Source: Lachnospiraceae bacterium
Lineage (GTDB): Bacteria > Bacillota > Clostridia > Lachnospirales > Lachnospiraceae
Assembly: GCA_017624495.1 (NCBI GenBank)
Contig: JAGAMY010000026.1
Span: 1 to 32,082, forward strand
DNA length: 32,082 nucleotides
Direction of reading: 5' to 3'
Part shown: positions 24,069 to 31,820 of the stretch, piece by piece
How positions within the stretch are numbered: the stretch's first letter is position 1
How the letters are laid out: each line of letters opens with the position of its first letter
The notes under the pieces: generated by a model
Seen by the model: the letters and a program-made list of their open reading frames with translations, nothing else
Database searches by the model: none
Told to the model about the DNA's origin: nothing
Translations under genes and position numbers: made by a program

Positions 24069-25202
24069 ATGATTATAAAAAATGCTTCCGTATATACCCC
24101 AAATTTTATTTTTGAAAATAAAGATGTCTATATTGACGGAGAATTTATTGCAGAAACAGCCTGTGAAAAGGAAAGCATTGACGGCAGTGGCTGTTATCTG
24201 ATTCCCGGGCTTATCGATATACACTTTCACGGTTGTGCCGGATATGATTTTTGTGATGCCACAAGTGAAGCCTTAACCCACATTGGTGCATATGAAATAC
24301 GCAATGGTATCACATCCATCTGCCCTGCCTCCATGACACTTTCCGAAAGCCGATTAATGGAAATCTGTCAAAATGCTGTTTCCTATCGAAATAACTGGAT
24401 ACCCGGAAAAACGGCAAGTCTTTGTGGCATAAATTTAGAAGGTCCTTTTATTTCTGCGAAAAAAAAGGGCGCACAAAATCCCGTCTATATCCAGACACCG
24501 GATATAGACATGTTTGAGCGGTTATTAGCTACTGCTGATGGTTTGATAAAACTGACAACCATTGCCCCGGAAACCGAAAACGCTCTTGCGTTTATCCGGC
24601 ATTTCGCCAATAAGGTACGCATATCTGTCGGTCATACGGATTGTGATTATGGTGTGGCACATGAAGCCTTTATGGCAGGTGCTCTCCATATGACCCATTT
24701 ATATAATGCCATGCCGGCACTTTCCCACCGTAATCCGGGACCAATTGCCGCCGGGATGGATAGTGCCGATGTTACCGCAGAAATTATTTGTGATGGTATT
24801 CATATTGACCCGGCAGCCGTGCGGGCAGCATTTGCACTTTTTGGCGCAGAACGGATAATCTTTATCAGCGACAGCATGATGGCAACAGGTATGCCAGATG
24901 GCGACTATGCTTTAGGCGGACTGGATGTCCTTGTAAAAGGCAATCTTGCCACCTTAAAGGATGGTACACTTGCCGGTTCAGCCACGAACTTGATGAAGTG
25001 TCTTCAAACTGCTGTCTGGCAAATGCAGATTCCGTTAGAAACTGCTATTCGGTGTGCTACTGCAAATCCTGCTAAAGCAATTGGTGTATATGACCGGATT
25101 GGCAGCATAGAAACTGGAAAATATGCAGACTTGGTATTGTTAGATAAAAAAACATTAGAGCCGGTAAAGATTTTTTCGCATGGTATAGAAATTTTACAAT
25201 AG
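24069..25202 (+). CDS. nagA: N-acetylglucosamine-6-phosphate deacetylase NagA
   Basis: A 377-residue amidohydrolase that removes acetate from N-acetylglucosamine 6-phosphate to feed NagB. It shows LIPGLIDIHFHGCAGYDFCDA, NLEGPFISAKKKGAQNP (metal glutamate), VGHTDCDYGVAHEAF, HLYNAMPALSHRNPGP and FISDSMMATGMPDGDY (catalytic aspartate). The start at 24069 (MIIKNASVYTP) lies nine bases after TTGGAGG; in-frame starts further upstream fall inside nagB. The operon uses cell-wall or host-glycan amino sugars. No nag regulator or transporter is in the window. Confidence 0.96.
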   Translation: MIIKNASVYTPNFIFENKDVYIDGEFIAETACEKESIDGSGCYLIPGLIDIHFHGCAGYDFCDATSEALTHIGAYEIRNGITSICPASMTLSESRLMEICQNAVSYRNNWIPGKTASLCGINLEGPFISAKKKGAQNPVYIQTPDIDMFERLLATADGLIKLTTIAPETENALAFIRHFANKVRISVGHTDCDYGVAHEAFMAGALHMTHLYNAMPALSHRNPGPIAAGMDSADVTAEIICDGIHIDPAAVRAAFALFGAERIIFISDSMMATGMPDGDYALGGLDVLVKGNLATLKDGTLAGSATNLMKCLQTAVWQMQIPLETAIRCATANPAKAIGVYDRIGSIETGKYADLVLLDKKTLEPVKIFSHGIEILQ

Positions 25203-25208
25203 ATGTGG

Positions 25209-25276
25209 AAAAGGATATCCATGATAGAATCAATGTTTTTAGGACATTTAACTTTCTATCATGGATATCCTTTTTT
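25209..25276 (+). terminator. Long perfect-hairpin terminator between nagA and rsmH
   Basis: A 21-base arm AAAAGGATATCCATGATAGAA-type pairs perfectly with its complement at 25254-25274, and is followed by further T. The 24-base loop contains a small inner stem AATGT/ACATT. It lies between convergent nagA and rsmH and probably ends both transcripts. Confidence 0.9.
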
Positions 25277-25295
25277 ATGGTTGCCAAATGGAAAT

Positions 25296-26336
25296 TTATG
25301 CCCGAACTGCCCAACGCATTTTCGTTGAACGGGCTCTGCCATTTTTGGCACACTCTTCTGCGGATGGACGGATGACTTCATTGGAAATCTCACTAAAAAT
25401 ACCCTCTTTTTGCAGACGCTTAAAGGTCTTTTTCACCAAACGGTCTTCACCGGAATGGAAGGTTAATATCGCCACTCTTCCCCCCGATACAAGGGCATCC
25501 GGCAGACTTTCCAAAAATGCTTCTAATACTTCAAACTCACTATTTACATCAATACGAAGTGCCTGAAATGTCCGCTGACAGGATTTTTTTACTGCCTCTT
25601 TACGTTCTTTTTCAGGAACTTTTCGCAGAGCTTTTTCTATCACATCCCGAAGCTGTGTTGTTGTCTTTATTTCATTTCCTTTTCGAAACTCCATAAATAC
25701 TTCCCTTGCAATTTCCTCTGCAAAGGGTTCATCCGAATTTTCAATCAGCATACCCACAAGCTCGTCCTGTGTCAGCTCCTTTAAACGTTCTGCTGCGGAT
25801 ACCCCCTGCTGTGGATTCAACCGCAAATCTAAAGGTCCTTCAAACTTATAGGTAAATCCTCTCTCCGGGTTATCAATCTGCATGGAGGATACCCCTAAAT
25901 CTGCCATCATAAAATCAAATGGACCATGCTCTTTTGCTACTTCACTTAAATTGGCGAAATTCTTTTGCATCACTGTTAGAATTTCTTCACCAAATCCCTG
26001 TTCTTCCAAACGCTTTTTTGTCTTAACAATTTCAATGGGGTCTACATCCAATGCATATAAATGCCCTTCGCCCTTTAGACATTTAAGCATTTCTTTACTG
26101 TGTCCACCATAGCCTAAAGTGGCATCTAAACCCTTTTGTCCCGGCTGAATCTGCAGAAAATCTAAAATCTCCTGTACGCAGATGGATATATGCATACCTG
26201 CCGGTGTACTTCCTTTACGAATAACCTTTTCTATCGTATCAGCATATTTTTCCGGCTGATGCTCTTTGTATTTTTCACTATAGTTTCTTGGATGTGTCCC
26301 TTTATAGCGTACCCGCCTTTTATGTTGCTGTTCCAT
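25296..26336 (-). CDS. rsmH: 16S rRNA (cytosine-N4) methyltransferase RsmH-like, N-extended
   Basis: A 346-residue RsmH/MraW-family SAM methyltransferase, which N4-methylates C1402 of 16S rRNA. The catalytic domain has LDATLGYGGHSKEML, LYALDVDPIEIVKTKKRL, FDFMMADLGVSSMQIDNPERGFTYK, and the C-terminal LTFHSGEDRLVKKTFK. Typical RsmH starts near its HISI segment (residue 49); here about 45 basic residues (RRVRYKGTHPRNYSEKYK) precede it. It is outside any mraZ-mraW-fts cluster, so it may be a second copy. The ATG lies inside the end of the EcsC gene (17-base overlap) after AAAGGA. The role of the extension is unknown. Confidence 0.9.
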   Translation of the reverse strand: MEQQHKRRVRYKGTHPRNYSEKYKEHQPEKYADTIEKVIRKGSTPAGMHISICVQEILDFLQIQPGQKGLDATLGYGGHSKEMLKCLKGEGHLYALDVDPIEIVKTKKRLEEQGFGEEILTVMQKNFANLSEVAKEHGPFDFMMADLGVSSMQIDNPERGFTYKFEGPLDLRLNPQQGVSAAERLKELTQDELVGMLIENSDEPFAEEIAREVFMEFRKGNEIKTTTQLRDVIEKALRKVPEKERKEAVKKSCQRTFQALRIDVNSEFEVLEAFLESLPDALVSGGRVAILTFHSGEDRLVKKTFKRLQKEGIFSEISNEVIRPSAEECAKNGRARSTKMRWAVRA

Positions 26337-27123
26337 AAGATGTTCCTTTCACATGCTTTGCATAAAGAAAACGCCGCTTATATTTCAATGCTGCATAGTC
26401 TGTAATTTTTTTCTGATACACCACATCTGAAATTCCACCTGCAATTCCCGCAACCGGGATACCCTGTATAAATTTCAGATACAGCATTTCATCCGCTAAC
26501 GCCTTTGCTGTACGTTCTTTCTGCTCTTCTAACGTAATTTCTCTATCTGCAACTTTAGAAATCTGCTGATTTATCAGCAAATCAGCCTTTAGTAAATCTT
26601 TTTCACGAAGTAATGCGGTTTCCATTAATTGCAGAATAAAAATACGCTCTTCCATTGTATCATATGCATACCCATAGGATAAAGCAATTTCATAGATACT
26701 TTTTAATAAAACACCTAAAAACAGCGGAATATCCGGCAGTCCCATACCAAGCACTCCCATACCAACTCCTTCTGCCGCAGATATAGCCTGATTGACCATA
26801 CGGCTCTTTGCGGCATGCTTACCAAATGCCCGCAGGGAACTGCCATTATTTTTGACCCCATCCACAAACTCTAAGATTTTGTAATCCTGCTCCATCTTTT
26901 CCCGGTTATAGGTCTTTTCAATGACCGGTGTACCTTTTTCAAAAATCAAATCAAAGGCTTTTAAAAATGTCTTATCTAATGTAGATTGAAATTTCTCCGG
27001 CACATATTTTTCTATTTTTTCCTGCCAGTTCCCACTTAAAGCACGAAAATTGCGGTTTAAAAAGCTTTTTTCCGCTTTCAGTAATTTATGCCATTCTCTG
27101 TCTAAATGTTTTTGATTTACCAT
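26320..27123 (-). CDS. EcsC family protein
   Basis: A 267-residue protein matching the EcsC family by IGLG-like core segments: ISAAEGVGMGVLGMGLPDIPLFLGVLLKSIYEIALSYGYAYDTMEERIFILQLM, a hydrophobic stretch likely to associate with the membrane, and GIPVAGIAGGISDVVYQKKITDYAALKYKRRFL near the end. B. subtilis EcsC is linked to the EcsAB transporter, but no such genes are here. The start has GGGGGAG upstream and lies 23 bases after the cation exchanger; the stop overlaps rsmH. Function is unknown. Confidence 0.82.
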   Translation of the reverse strand: MVNQKHLDREWHKLLKAEKSFLNRNFRALSGNWQEKIEKYVPEKFQSTLDKTFLKAFDLIFEKGTPVIEKTYNREKMEQDYKILEFVDGVKNNGSSLRAFGKHAAKSRMVNQAISAAEGVGMGVLGMGLPDIPLFLGVLLKSIYEIALSYGYAYDTMEERIFILQLMETALLREKDLLKADLLINQQISKVADREITLEEQKERTAKALADEMLYLKFIQGIPVAGIAGGISDVVYQKKITDYAALKYKRRFLYAKHVKGTSYGTAT

Positions 27124-27146
27124 ATATCTCCCCCATATTTATTTTT

Positions 27147-28076
27147 TTATCCAACCAGCATATATACTAAGTACACTGCATAGCATCCTAACATAAGAAT
27201 ACCGCTTCCTCTTGTCAGCTTTTCTTTCTTAAATACACATAAGAATAATAACACTGAAGCTGCAACTGTAATAACAGAATCAAAAATAAATGCTGCAGAA
27301 TACGTTATATCATGTATCAGACTGGCTGTTCCAAGTACAAACAATATGTTAAAAATATTACTTCCTACAATATTTCCAATGGCAATATCTGCCTGATTCT
27401 TTCTGGCTGCCGTTACAGATGTAATCAACTCCGGAAGGGATGTTCCCAATGCCACAATGGTAAGACCAATCACACGGTCGCTAACACCTAATGCCTCTGC
27501 AATGGCAGTTGCACCGTCAACAGTGATATTACTTCCTGCAATAATAGCTGCCATACCACCAATGATATACACAATAATTTTTATAGCGGAAAGATCTTTA
27601 ATCTCTCCATCTTCTTCTGTTTCCATATGTTTTGACTGATAAAATAAATATGCCAGATATACAATAAATAAAATCCAAAGCACCACGCCAATCATTTTAT
27701 TAATATTTCCTGTAATTCCACCAATAACAGCTAATACCACCGTAATAAAAATCATAAACGGAAGTTCATATTTAATTGTAGTTTTTCCTACCTTTAACTG
27801 TGATATACAGGCGGTTACACCTAATATAACTAATATATTTAAAATATTACTGCCATAAATATTTCCAATGGCAATTCCTGTACTTCCTTTAAATGCTGCA
27901 CTGATACTCACTGCTGCTTCAGGCGCACTTGTACCCATAGCTACAATCGTAAGACCGATAATCAACGATGGAATTCCTAATTTACTGGCAAGAGATGAAG
28001 AACCGTCTACAAAGAAATCTGCTCCCTTAATCAACAATACAAATCCTACAATAACCAATAAAATGTTCAGTATCAT
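27147..28076 (-). CDS. CaCA-family cation exchanger (YrbG-like), Mn riboswitch-controlled
   Basis: A 309-residue inner-membrane exchanger with about ten helices in two inverted repeats. Each repeat has an alpha motif: VAMGTSAPEAAVSISAA in the first, VALGTSLPELITSVTAA in the second. Each is followed by a matching block, NIYGSNILNILVILG and NIVGSNIFNILFVLG. The acidic residues of the GTSxPE motifs bind the cation. The start at 28076 (MILNILLVIVG) has AAAGGAG eight bases upstream; a start at 28109 would add a poorly conserved KKKRRK tail. Family members move Ca2+ against Na+ or H+. The upstream yybP-ykoY riboswitch points to Mn2+ efflux here, by inference. Confidence 0.9.
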   Translation of the reverse strand: MILNILLVIVGFVLLIKGADFFVDGSSSLASKLGIPSLIIGLTIVAMGTSAPEAAVSISAAFKGSTGIAIGNIYGSNILNILVILGVTACISQLKVGKTTIKYELPFMIFITVVLAVIGGITGNINKMIGVVLWILFIVYLAYLFYQSKHMETEEDGEIKDLSAIKIIVYIIGGMAAIIAGSNITVDGATAIAEALGVSDRVIGLTIVALGTSLPELITSVTAARKNQADIAIGNIVGSNIFNILFVLGTASLIHDITYSAAFIFDSVITVAASVLLFLCVFKKEKLTRGSGILMLGCYAVYLVYMLVG

Positions 28077-28139
28077 GTTTTTTCTCCTTTTCTTTTTGTA
28101 AATGTTCACGCATAAATCTGCGTATTTTTGCGGGAAATC

Positions 28140-28176
28140 AAAAAGACTCTATTGGCATTTACACCAATAAAGTCTT
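28140..28176 (-). terminator. Riboswitch terminator before the exchanger
   Basis: On the minus strand AAGACTTTATTGG pairs with CCAATAGAGTCTT with one mismatch around an eight-base loop, followed by TTTTTGATTT. Its 5' arm overlaps the 3' strand of the riboswitch P1 helix (CTTTATTG), so aptamer formation and termination are mutually exclusive. This is an ON-switch layout. Confidence 0.75.
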
Positions 28177-28256
28177 GCTATTTAATCACAATACGGGTAC
28201 TTCGACCGGTTATGTCGCATTGTGCACACATTTCTGTGTCAGCTACTCCCTTTTTG
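28165..28256 (-). promoter_or_regulatory. yybP-ykoY riboswitch (Mn2+-sensing)
   Basis: The minus strand begins with CAAAAAGGGAGTAGC and ends with AATAGCAAGACTTTATTG, matching the two conserved metal-binding blocks of the yybP-ykoY class (GGGGAGUAGC and AGCAAGAC). P1 forms between CAAAAAG and CTTTATTG with one bulge. ACACA-GAAA-TGTGT is a hairpin, and CACAAT/ATTGTG closes the long arm. It starts at the predicted transcription start and precedes a cation exchanger, a known neighbour of this class. I identified it by eye. Confidence 0.8.
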
Positions 28257-28259
28257 ACA

Positions 28260-28288
28260 AGTATAGCCTTATCGACAAAATATGTCAA
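28260..28288 (-). promoter_or_regulatory. Near-consensus promoter of the riboswitch operon
   Basis: A perfect TTGACA (28283-28288) and TATACT (28260-28265) are exactly 17 bases apart on the minus strand. The transcript should begin about base 28253-28255, at the first bases of the riboswitch. Confidence 0.88.
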
Positions 28289-28306
28289 ATACTTTTATGC
28301 TAAAAT

Positions 28307-28777
28307 TCAGTTAAGAATCCATATTCCAAAGTTCAGATACCCTGCAAATGTTACCCATAGCAGATAAGGAATCATTAAATATGCTGCTGTTTTAGAAATA
28401 GGATAAAAAAGCCGTATCATAACCAATATCAACACCCAAAGCAGCACCAGCCATGCAAAGGAAAACAAATACCATCCAAAATTGAAGAAAAATATGGACC
28501 ATAAAAAATTTACAGCCAACTGATAACCATAGATTTTTAATGCATCTGATTTCTCCTGTTCATCTGCATCCGATGTCAAAATCAGATAAGATGCCACACC
28601 CATAAGAATATAAAAAACAGTCCAAACCACCGGAAACAGCCAGCCAGGCGGTGATAATGGAGGTTTATTCATTTGCGAAAATGCCTGCATACCTCCTCCT
28701 GACAATAATGCCGACAATGTACCTGTCAGTACCGGAATAGCTATGCATTTAAGCAGCGTACCTTTTTTTATTTCCAT
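28307..28777 (-). CDS. tspO: TspO/MBR family membrane protein
   Basis: A 156-residue tryptophan-rich membrane protein with five predicted helices. Family marks include MNKPPLSPPGWLFPVVWTVFYILMGVASY, YQLAVNFLWSIFFF and LLWVLILVMIRLFYPISKTAAYLMIPYLLWVTFAGYLN. Bacterial TspO binds porphyrins and has been linked to tetrapyrrole handling and stress. The start at 28777 (MEIKKGTLLK) lies seven bases after AAGGGG; the longer start at 28807 adds ten residues without such support. The next promoter starts within about 20 bases of its stop. Confidence 0.92.
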   Translation of the reverse strand: MEIKKGTLLKCIAIPVLTGTLSALLSGGGMQAFSQMNKPPLSPPGWLFPVVWTVFYILMGVASYLILTSDADEQEKSDALKIYGYQLAVNFLWSIFFFNFGWYLFSFAWLVLLWVLILVMIRLFYPISKTAAYLMIPYLLWVTFAGYLNFGIWILN

Positions 28778-28934
28778 ACAAAACCCCTTATCATATCTTT
28801 TATGCATTATATTCTACATTTTTTCTAATTATGCAAATTTAATAATGATGCAAAGTCCATTCACAAAATTGTCTTATCTCGTATATTCCTTTTTAAAACC
28901 GGCATACTAAAGAAAAAAAACGGAGGTTTTCCCT

Positions 28935-29369
28935 ATGATTAACAAAGATACCATTTGTCTGCTCAAAGAATGTGATTCCGGTACAAAAATGGGTGTAGCT
29001 TCTATTGATGATGTCTTAGAAGGCACAAGCAATCCGACCTTAAAACAATTATTGATTGAAAGTAAAGACCATCATACAAAGCTTGGAAATGAAATCCATG
29101 AGATTTTAAACGAATACCAAAGCGAAGAAAAAGACCCAAATCCAATGGCAAAAAGCATGTCCTGGTTAAAAACCAATCTTAAACTGGGTATGGAAGGCGG
29201 CGATGCTACTGTGGCTGATTTGATTACAGATGGCTGTAATATGGGCATAAAATCCCTGTATAAATATTTAAATCAATATTCCGAAGCAAACGAAATATCC
29301 AGAAATATCTGTAAACGACTGATTGCTATCGAAAATAAGTTGTGTGAGGATTTACGGGAGTATTTGTAA
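28935..29369 (+). CDS. Small helical protein, ferritin-like four-helix fold candidate
   Basis: A 144-residue soluble, helix-rich protein of a type common in Clostridia: MINKDTICLLKECDSGTKMGVASIDDVL, ESKDHHTKLGNEIHEILNEY, PNPMAKSMSWLKTNLKLGM and ADLITDGCNMGIKSLYKYLNQY. The spacing of acidic and histidine residues in four helices suggests a ferritin-like (DUF2383-type) bundle, but I cannot confirm metal binding. GGAGG precedes the ATG. It is divergent from tspO. A hairpin follows its stop. Function is unknown. Confidence 0.78.
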   Translation: MINKDTICLLKECDSGTKMGVASIDDVLEGTSNPTLKQLLIESKDHHTKLGNEIHEILNEYQSEEKDPNPMAKSMSWLKTNLKLGMEGGDATVADLITDGCNMGIKSLYKYLNQYSEANEISRNICKRLIAIENKLCEDLREYL

Positions 29370-29375
29370 CTCTTA

Positions 29376-29416
29376 CGAAAAGGACGGACAAGCTGTAACC
29401 TTTTGTCCGCCCTTTC
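29376..29416. terminator. Convergent hairpin between the ferritin-like gene and the anti-sigma gene
   Basis: AAAGG-A-CGGACAA and TTGTCCG-C-CCTTT pair with one mismatch and an 11-base loop. T-tracts are short on both strands (CCTTTTC and CCCTTTCC), so it is a weaker, possibly bidirectional terminator. Confidence 0.6.
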
Positions 29417-29430
29417 CCAACTTATTCCAT

Positions 29431-30594
29431 TCAATTTGGCATATATACTACAAATGTTATTGTTCCATCTTCATTCAAAGTAAATGTCAAAATTTCCAAA
29501 TCATTAATCCCTCCGTCTGAATAGCTATAAGAAAATACTTCTGACATCCCTCTTTTTCCATTTGGGAAAATATTGCTTACTTCATCTGTACCAGAACCGC
29601 CGCTACCATCTGCAAGCTGATAAGAATAAGAAAAATATCCATTGACATCCGGTGTAAGTACTTGTCTTGTACTTTCGATTGGATGTGCTTTTTCATCAAT
29701 ATTTTCCGGTGATAAATTCTGCATCCATGCAGATACTATTTCTTTTAACTCCTGCTGTTCGTTATCTATTTCTACCGTATCATTTTTCGACTCATCTATT
29801 GACGAAATATACTCTGCAGCCGCCTTAGCATCTGCCTTATTTCTATCTAACGGAAGCTCAAATAATGCATTTACACCTTCATACATATCATTCTTTACAA
29901 TTTCACCTGTCTTTTCATCAAAAACATATGCCTGCGCATTATAAAAACTCCCATCCGAAATACCAAGGTATACACCTTTATCTGCAAACACTTCCACGTT
30001 ATCACACTCACTTAAACGATACAGTATACCATCTTCCACAAAATCCTGATATCCTCCCGATAATGTAAACGCATTATATTTCGCCGGATTATATCCTTTA
30101 ATATACGGAGAAACTAAAAATTCCTGCTCTGCATAAGCATCTTCTGATGTGTCCGGCATAGGCTTACCATCCACACGCTCTATGGCAGTTACGGAATATG
30201 TTCTATCCCCTGAAATCTTTCCATTATATTCCGGCAGATAATCCGATATGGTATCTCCGGAAACAATGCCTAATAGTGTTATATTATATTCACCACAACT
30301 TTGTATTTCATTTACCATAATGGCATCTTTACCGGAAAATGCCTGCTTCAGCTTTGTATCTGTTACTGTTTCTGCCACCTGCTTTGGGGACATATAATGC
30401 CATGCCGCATATGCACTTCCTGAACCAAGACCTAACACAATGACTGTTGTCAATACTACTGCCGGTATTCTTCTTTGTTTTCTCATCTGTTTCTGCTCCT
30501 TTACCTGTTGTAAAATTTTCTGATTTAACCAGAAATCTGGCTCTTCCATTGGTGTAAGGGCATTTTTTAAAATTATATCTATTTCTTTCTTCAT
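29431..30594 (-). CDS. Membrane anti-sigma-like protein with large extracytoplasmic domain
   Basis: A 387-residue single-pass protein. Residues 1-40 (MKKEIDIILKNALTPMEEPDFWLNQKILQQ) are cytoplasmic and the likely sigma-binding part. A membrane helix follows at about residues 43-65 (IPAVVLTTVIVLGLGSGSAYAA), then about 320 residues outside with no catalytic motif. Its place 14 bases after the ECF sigma gene, with AAAGGA upstream, makes it the probable cognate anti-sigma factor. The outer domain resembles DUF-type ectodomains of other clostridial anti-sigmas and probably senses an envelope signal. There is no canonical zinc-binding anti-sigma motif, so the assignment rests on context and topology. 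Confidence 0.75.
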   Translation of the reverse strand: MKKEIDIILKNALTPMEEPDFWLNQKILQQVKEQKQMRKQRRIPAVVLTTVIVLGLGSGSAYAAWHYMSPKQVAETVTDTKLKQAFSGKDAIMVNEIQSCGEYNITLLGIVSGDTISDYLPEYNGKISGDRTYSVTAIERVDGKPMPDTSEDAYAEQEFLVSPYIKGYNPAKYNAFTLSGGYQDFVEDGILYRLSECDNVEVFADKGVYLGISDGSFYNAQAYVFDEKTGEIVKNDMYEGVNALFELPLDRNKADAKAAAEYISSIDESKNDTVEIDNEQQELKEIVSAWMQNLSPENIDEKAHPIESTRQVLTPDVNGYFSYSYQLADGSGGSGTDEVSNIFPNGKRGMSEVFSYSYSDGGINDLEILTFTLNEDGTITFVVYMPN

Positions 30595-30608
30595 AACCAC
30601 ATTCCTTT

Positions 30609-31145
30609 CTAAAGCCATGTATCTATTCCATTTTGCTGCAGACTTTTTTCCAACAACTTCCTTGCCTTATACAGTCTGCTTTTGACGGTTCCCTTAGGAA
30701 TTTTCATAACATCCGCAATTTGTACCACAGACATTTCTTCCATGTAAAATAATAATACTGTAAGCCGAAGTTTTTCCGGCAAGGCATTTACAAGCTGTAA
30801 AACAATCTCCCTCTGCTCATTATCAATCACCTGCGCCTCCGGTAATTGCTTTTTGTACAATACTTCTACTTCACCCTCTTCTTCCAACAAAAGCTTCTCT
30901 TCGGCAATTCGTCTGCGCCATGCATATTTTCTTTTCTTATTTTTCCATAAACGAATAGCAATGGATAACAGATAGCTTTTAGGATTTTGTTCTAACTTCA
31001 TATTTTTATCTAATTCAAAAGCTTTTAAAAATGTATCCTGATATAAATCCTCTGCTTCCTCTGTATTATGTGTCAATTGTCTGCAAAAGGAATATATAGC
31101 CTTTTGGTTTTCTAAAATAAATTGCTCTAATTCTAAATTTGTCAT
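30609..31145 (-). CDS. ECF-type RNA polymerase sigma factor
   Basis: A 178-residue sigma-70 family ECF factor. Region 2 spans about residues 10-75, with AIYSFCRQLTHNTEEAEDLYQDTFLKAF and PKSYLLSIAIRLWKNKKRKY. Region 4 spans about 115-170, with ALPEKLRLTVLLFYMEEMSVVQIADVMKIPKGTVKSRLYKARKLLEK as helix-turn-helix. The start at 31145 (MTNLELEQFI) follows GTGGAG; a GTG at 31157 is possible. It is co-transcribed with the downstream membrane protein. A near-palindrome TTTAGACGTCTTAAA lies just upstream. Confidence 0.94.
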   Translation of the reverse strand: MTNLELEQFILENQKAIYSFCRQLTHNTEEAEDLYQDTFLKAFELDKNMKLEQNPKSYLLSIAIRLWKNKKRKYAWRRRIAEEKLLLEEEGEVEVLYKKQLPEAQVIDNEQREIVLQLVNALPEKLRLTVLLFYMEEMSVVQIADVMKIPKGTVKSRLYKARKLLEKSLQQNGIDTWL

Positions 31146-31243
31146 TTGCTTCTCCACTTTTTAGACGTCTTAAAGGGATGTTTTCTGCCCTTCACTTATA
31201 CATTGTAATAAACTTGTAAATGGTTCGCAAAAAATTATTTTTA

Positions 31244-31272
31244 TTGCGGTTCTTACAGGGGTATAGTAAAAT
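31244..31272 (+). promoter_or_regulatory. Predicted promoter of the flavin reductase-like gene
   Basis: TTGCGG (31244-31249) and TAAAAT (31267-31272) are 17 bases apart, about 38 bases before the ATG. ACTAGTATACT follows the -10. Confidence 0.6.
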
Positions 31273-31310
31273 ACTAGTATACTTTAAATTGAATCAGGGG
31301 GGTAACAGCT

Positions 31311-31820
31311 ATGCATACTTTTCAACCATATCCTATTGAGTTACTTGAACTTAATCCATTTACAAGAATCGGCTCTGACTGGGCTGTTTTAACTGCCGGT
31401 AGCGAAGAGAAAGTGAATGCCATGACCGTAAGCTGGGGTGGCTTAGGTGTTCTCTGGGGCAAAAATGTCGGATTTATTTTTGTAAGAGACTCCCGTTATA
31501 CCAAGGAGTTTATTGATAATGGTGAAACTTTTTCCCTTACATTTTTTCCGAAAGAATTTAAGAAAACACCTTTGAAATACTTAGGCGGTGTATCCGGTCG
31601 TAATGAAGATAAGATTAAAGCGGCACATCTTGGCATTGATTATGCAGATGGTATTCCATATATTGATGATGGGAATTTTGTGATTACTTTTAAAAAGATG
31701 TCGGCAACACAGATTAAGCCGGAGGATTTTGTTGATGCTTCCATAAAAGATGCGTGGTACAAGGATGGTGATTTCCATACGATGTATGTTGGGGAGATTT
31801 TGCAGGTATTGGCAAGATAG
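31311..31820 (+). CDS. Flavin reductase-like FMN-binding protein
   Basis: A 169-residue protein of the flavin reductase-like (FMN-binding split-barrel) family. It has FTRIGSDWAVLTAGSEEKVNAMTVSWGGLGVLWGKNVGFIFVRDSRYTKEFI, the usual N-terminal FMN-contacting half, then FSLTFFPKEFKKTPLKYLGGVSGRNEDKI. GGGGGG-type ribosome site lies nine bases before the ATG. Family members reduce or carry FMN, or are flavoredoxin-like electron carriers; the specific partner is unknown. It is divergent from the ECF sigma gene. Confidence 0.9.
   Translation: MHTFQPYPIELLELNPFTRIGSDWAVLTAGSEEKVNAMTVSWGGLGVLWGKNVGFIFVRDSRYTKEFIDNGETFSLTFFPKEFKKTPLKYLGGVSGRNEDKIKAAHLGIDYADGIPYIDDGNFVITFKKMSATQIKPEDFVDASIKDAWYKDGDFHTMYVGEILQVLAR

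Noticed and set aside
31158-31175. Operator at the near-palindrome TTTAGACGTCTTAAA before the ECF gene
   Set aside because: Single short copy without a partner site or matching regulator; too weak to call.
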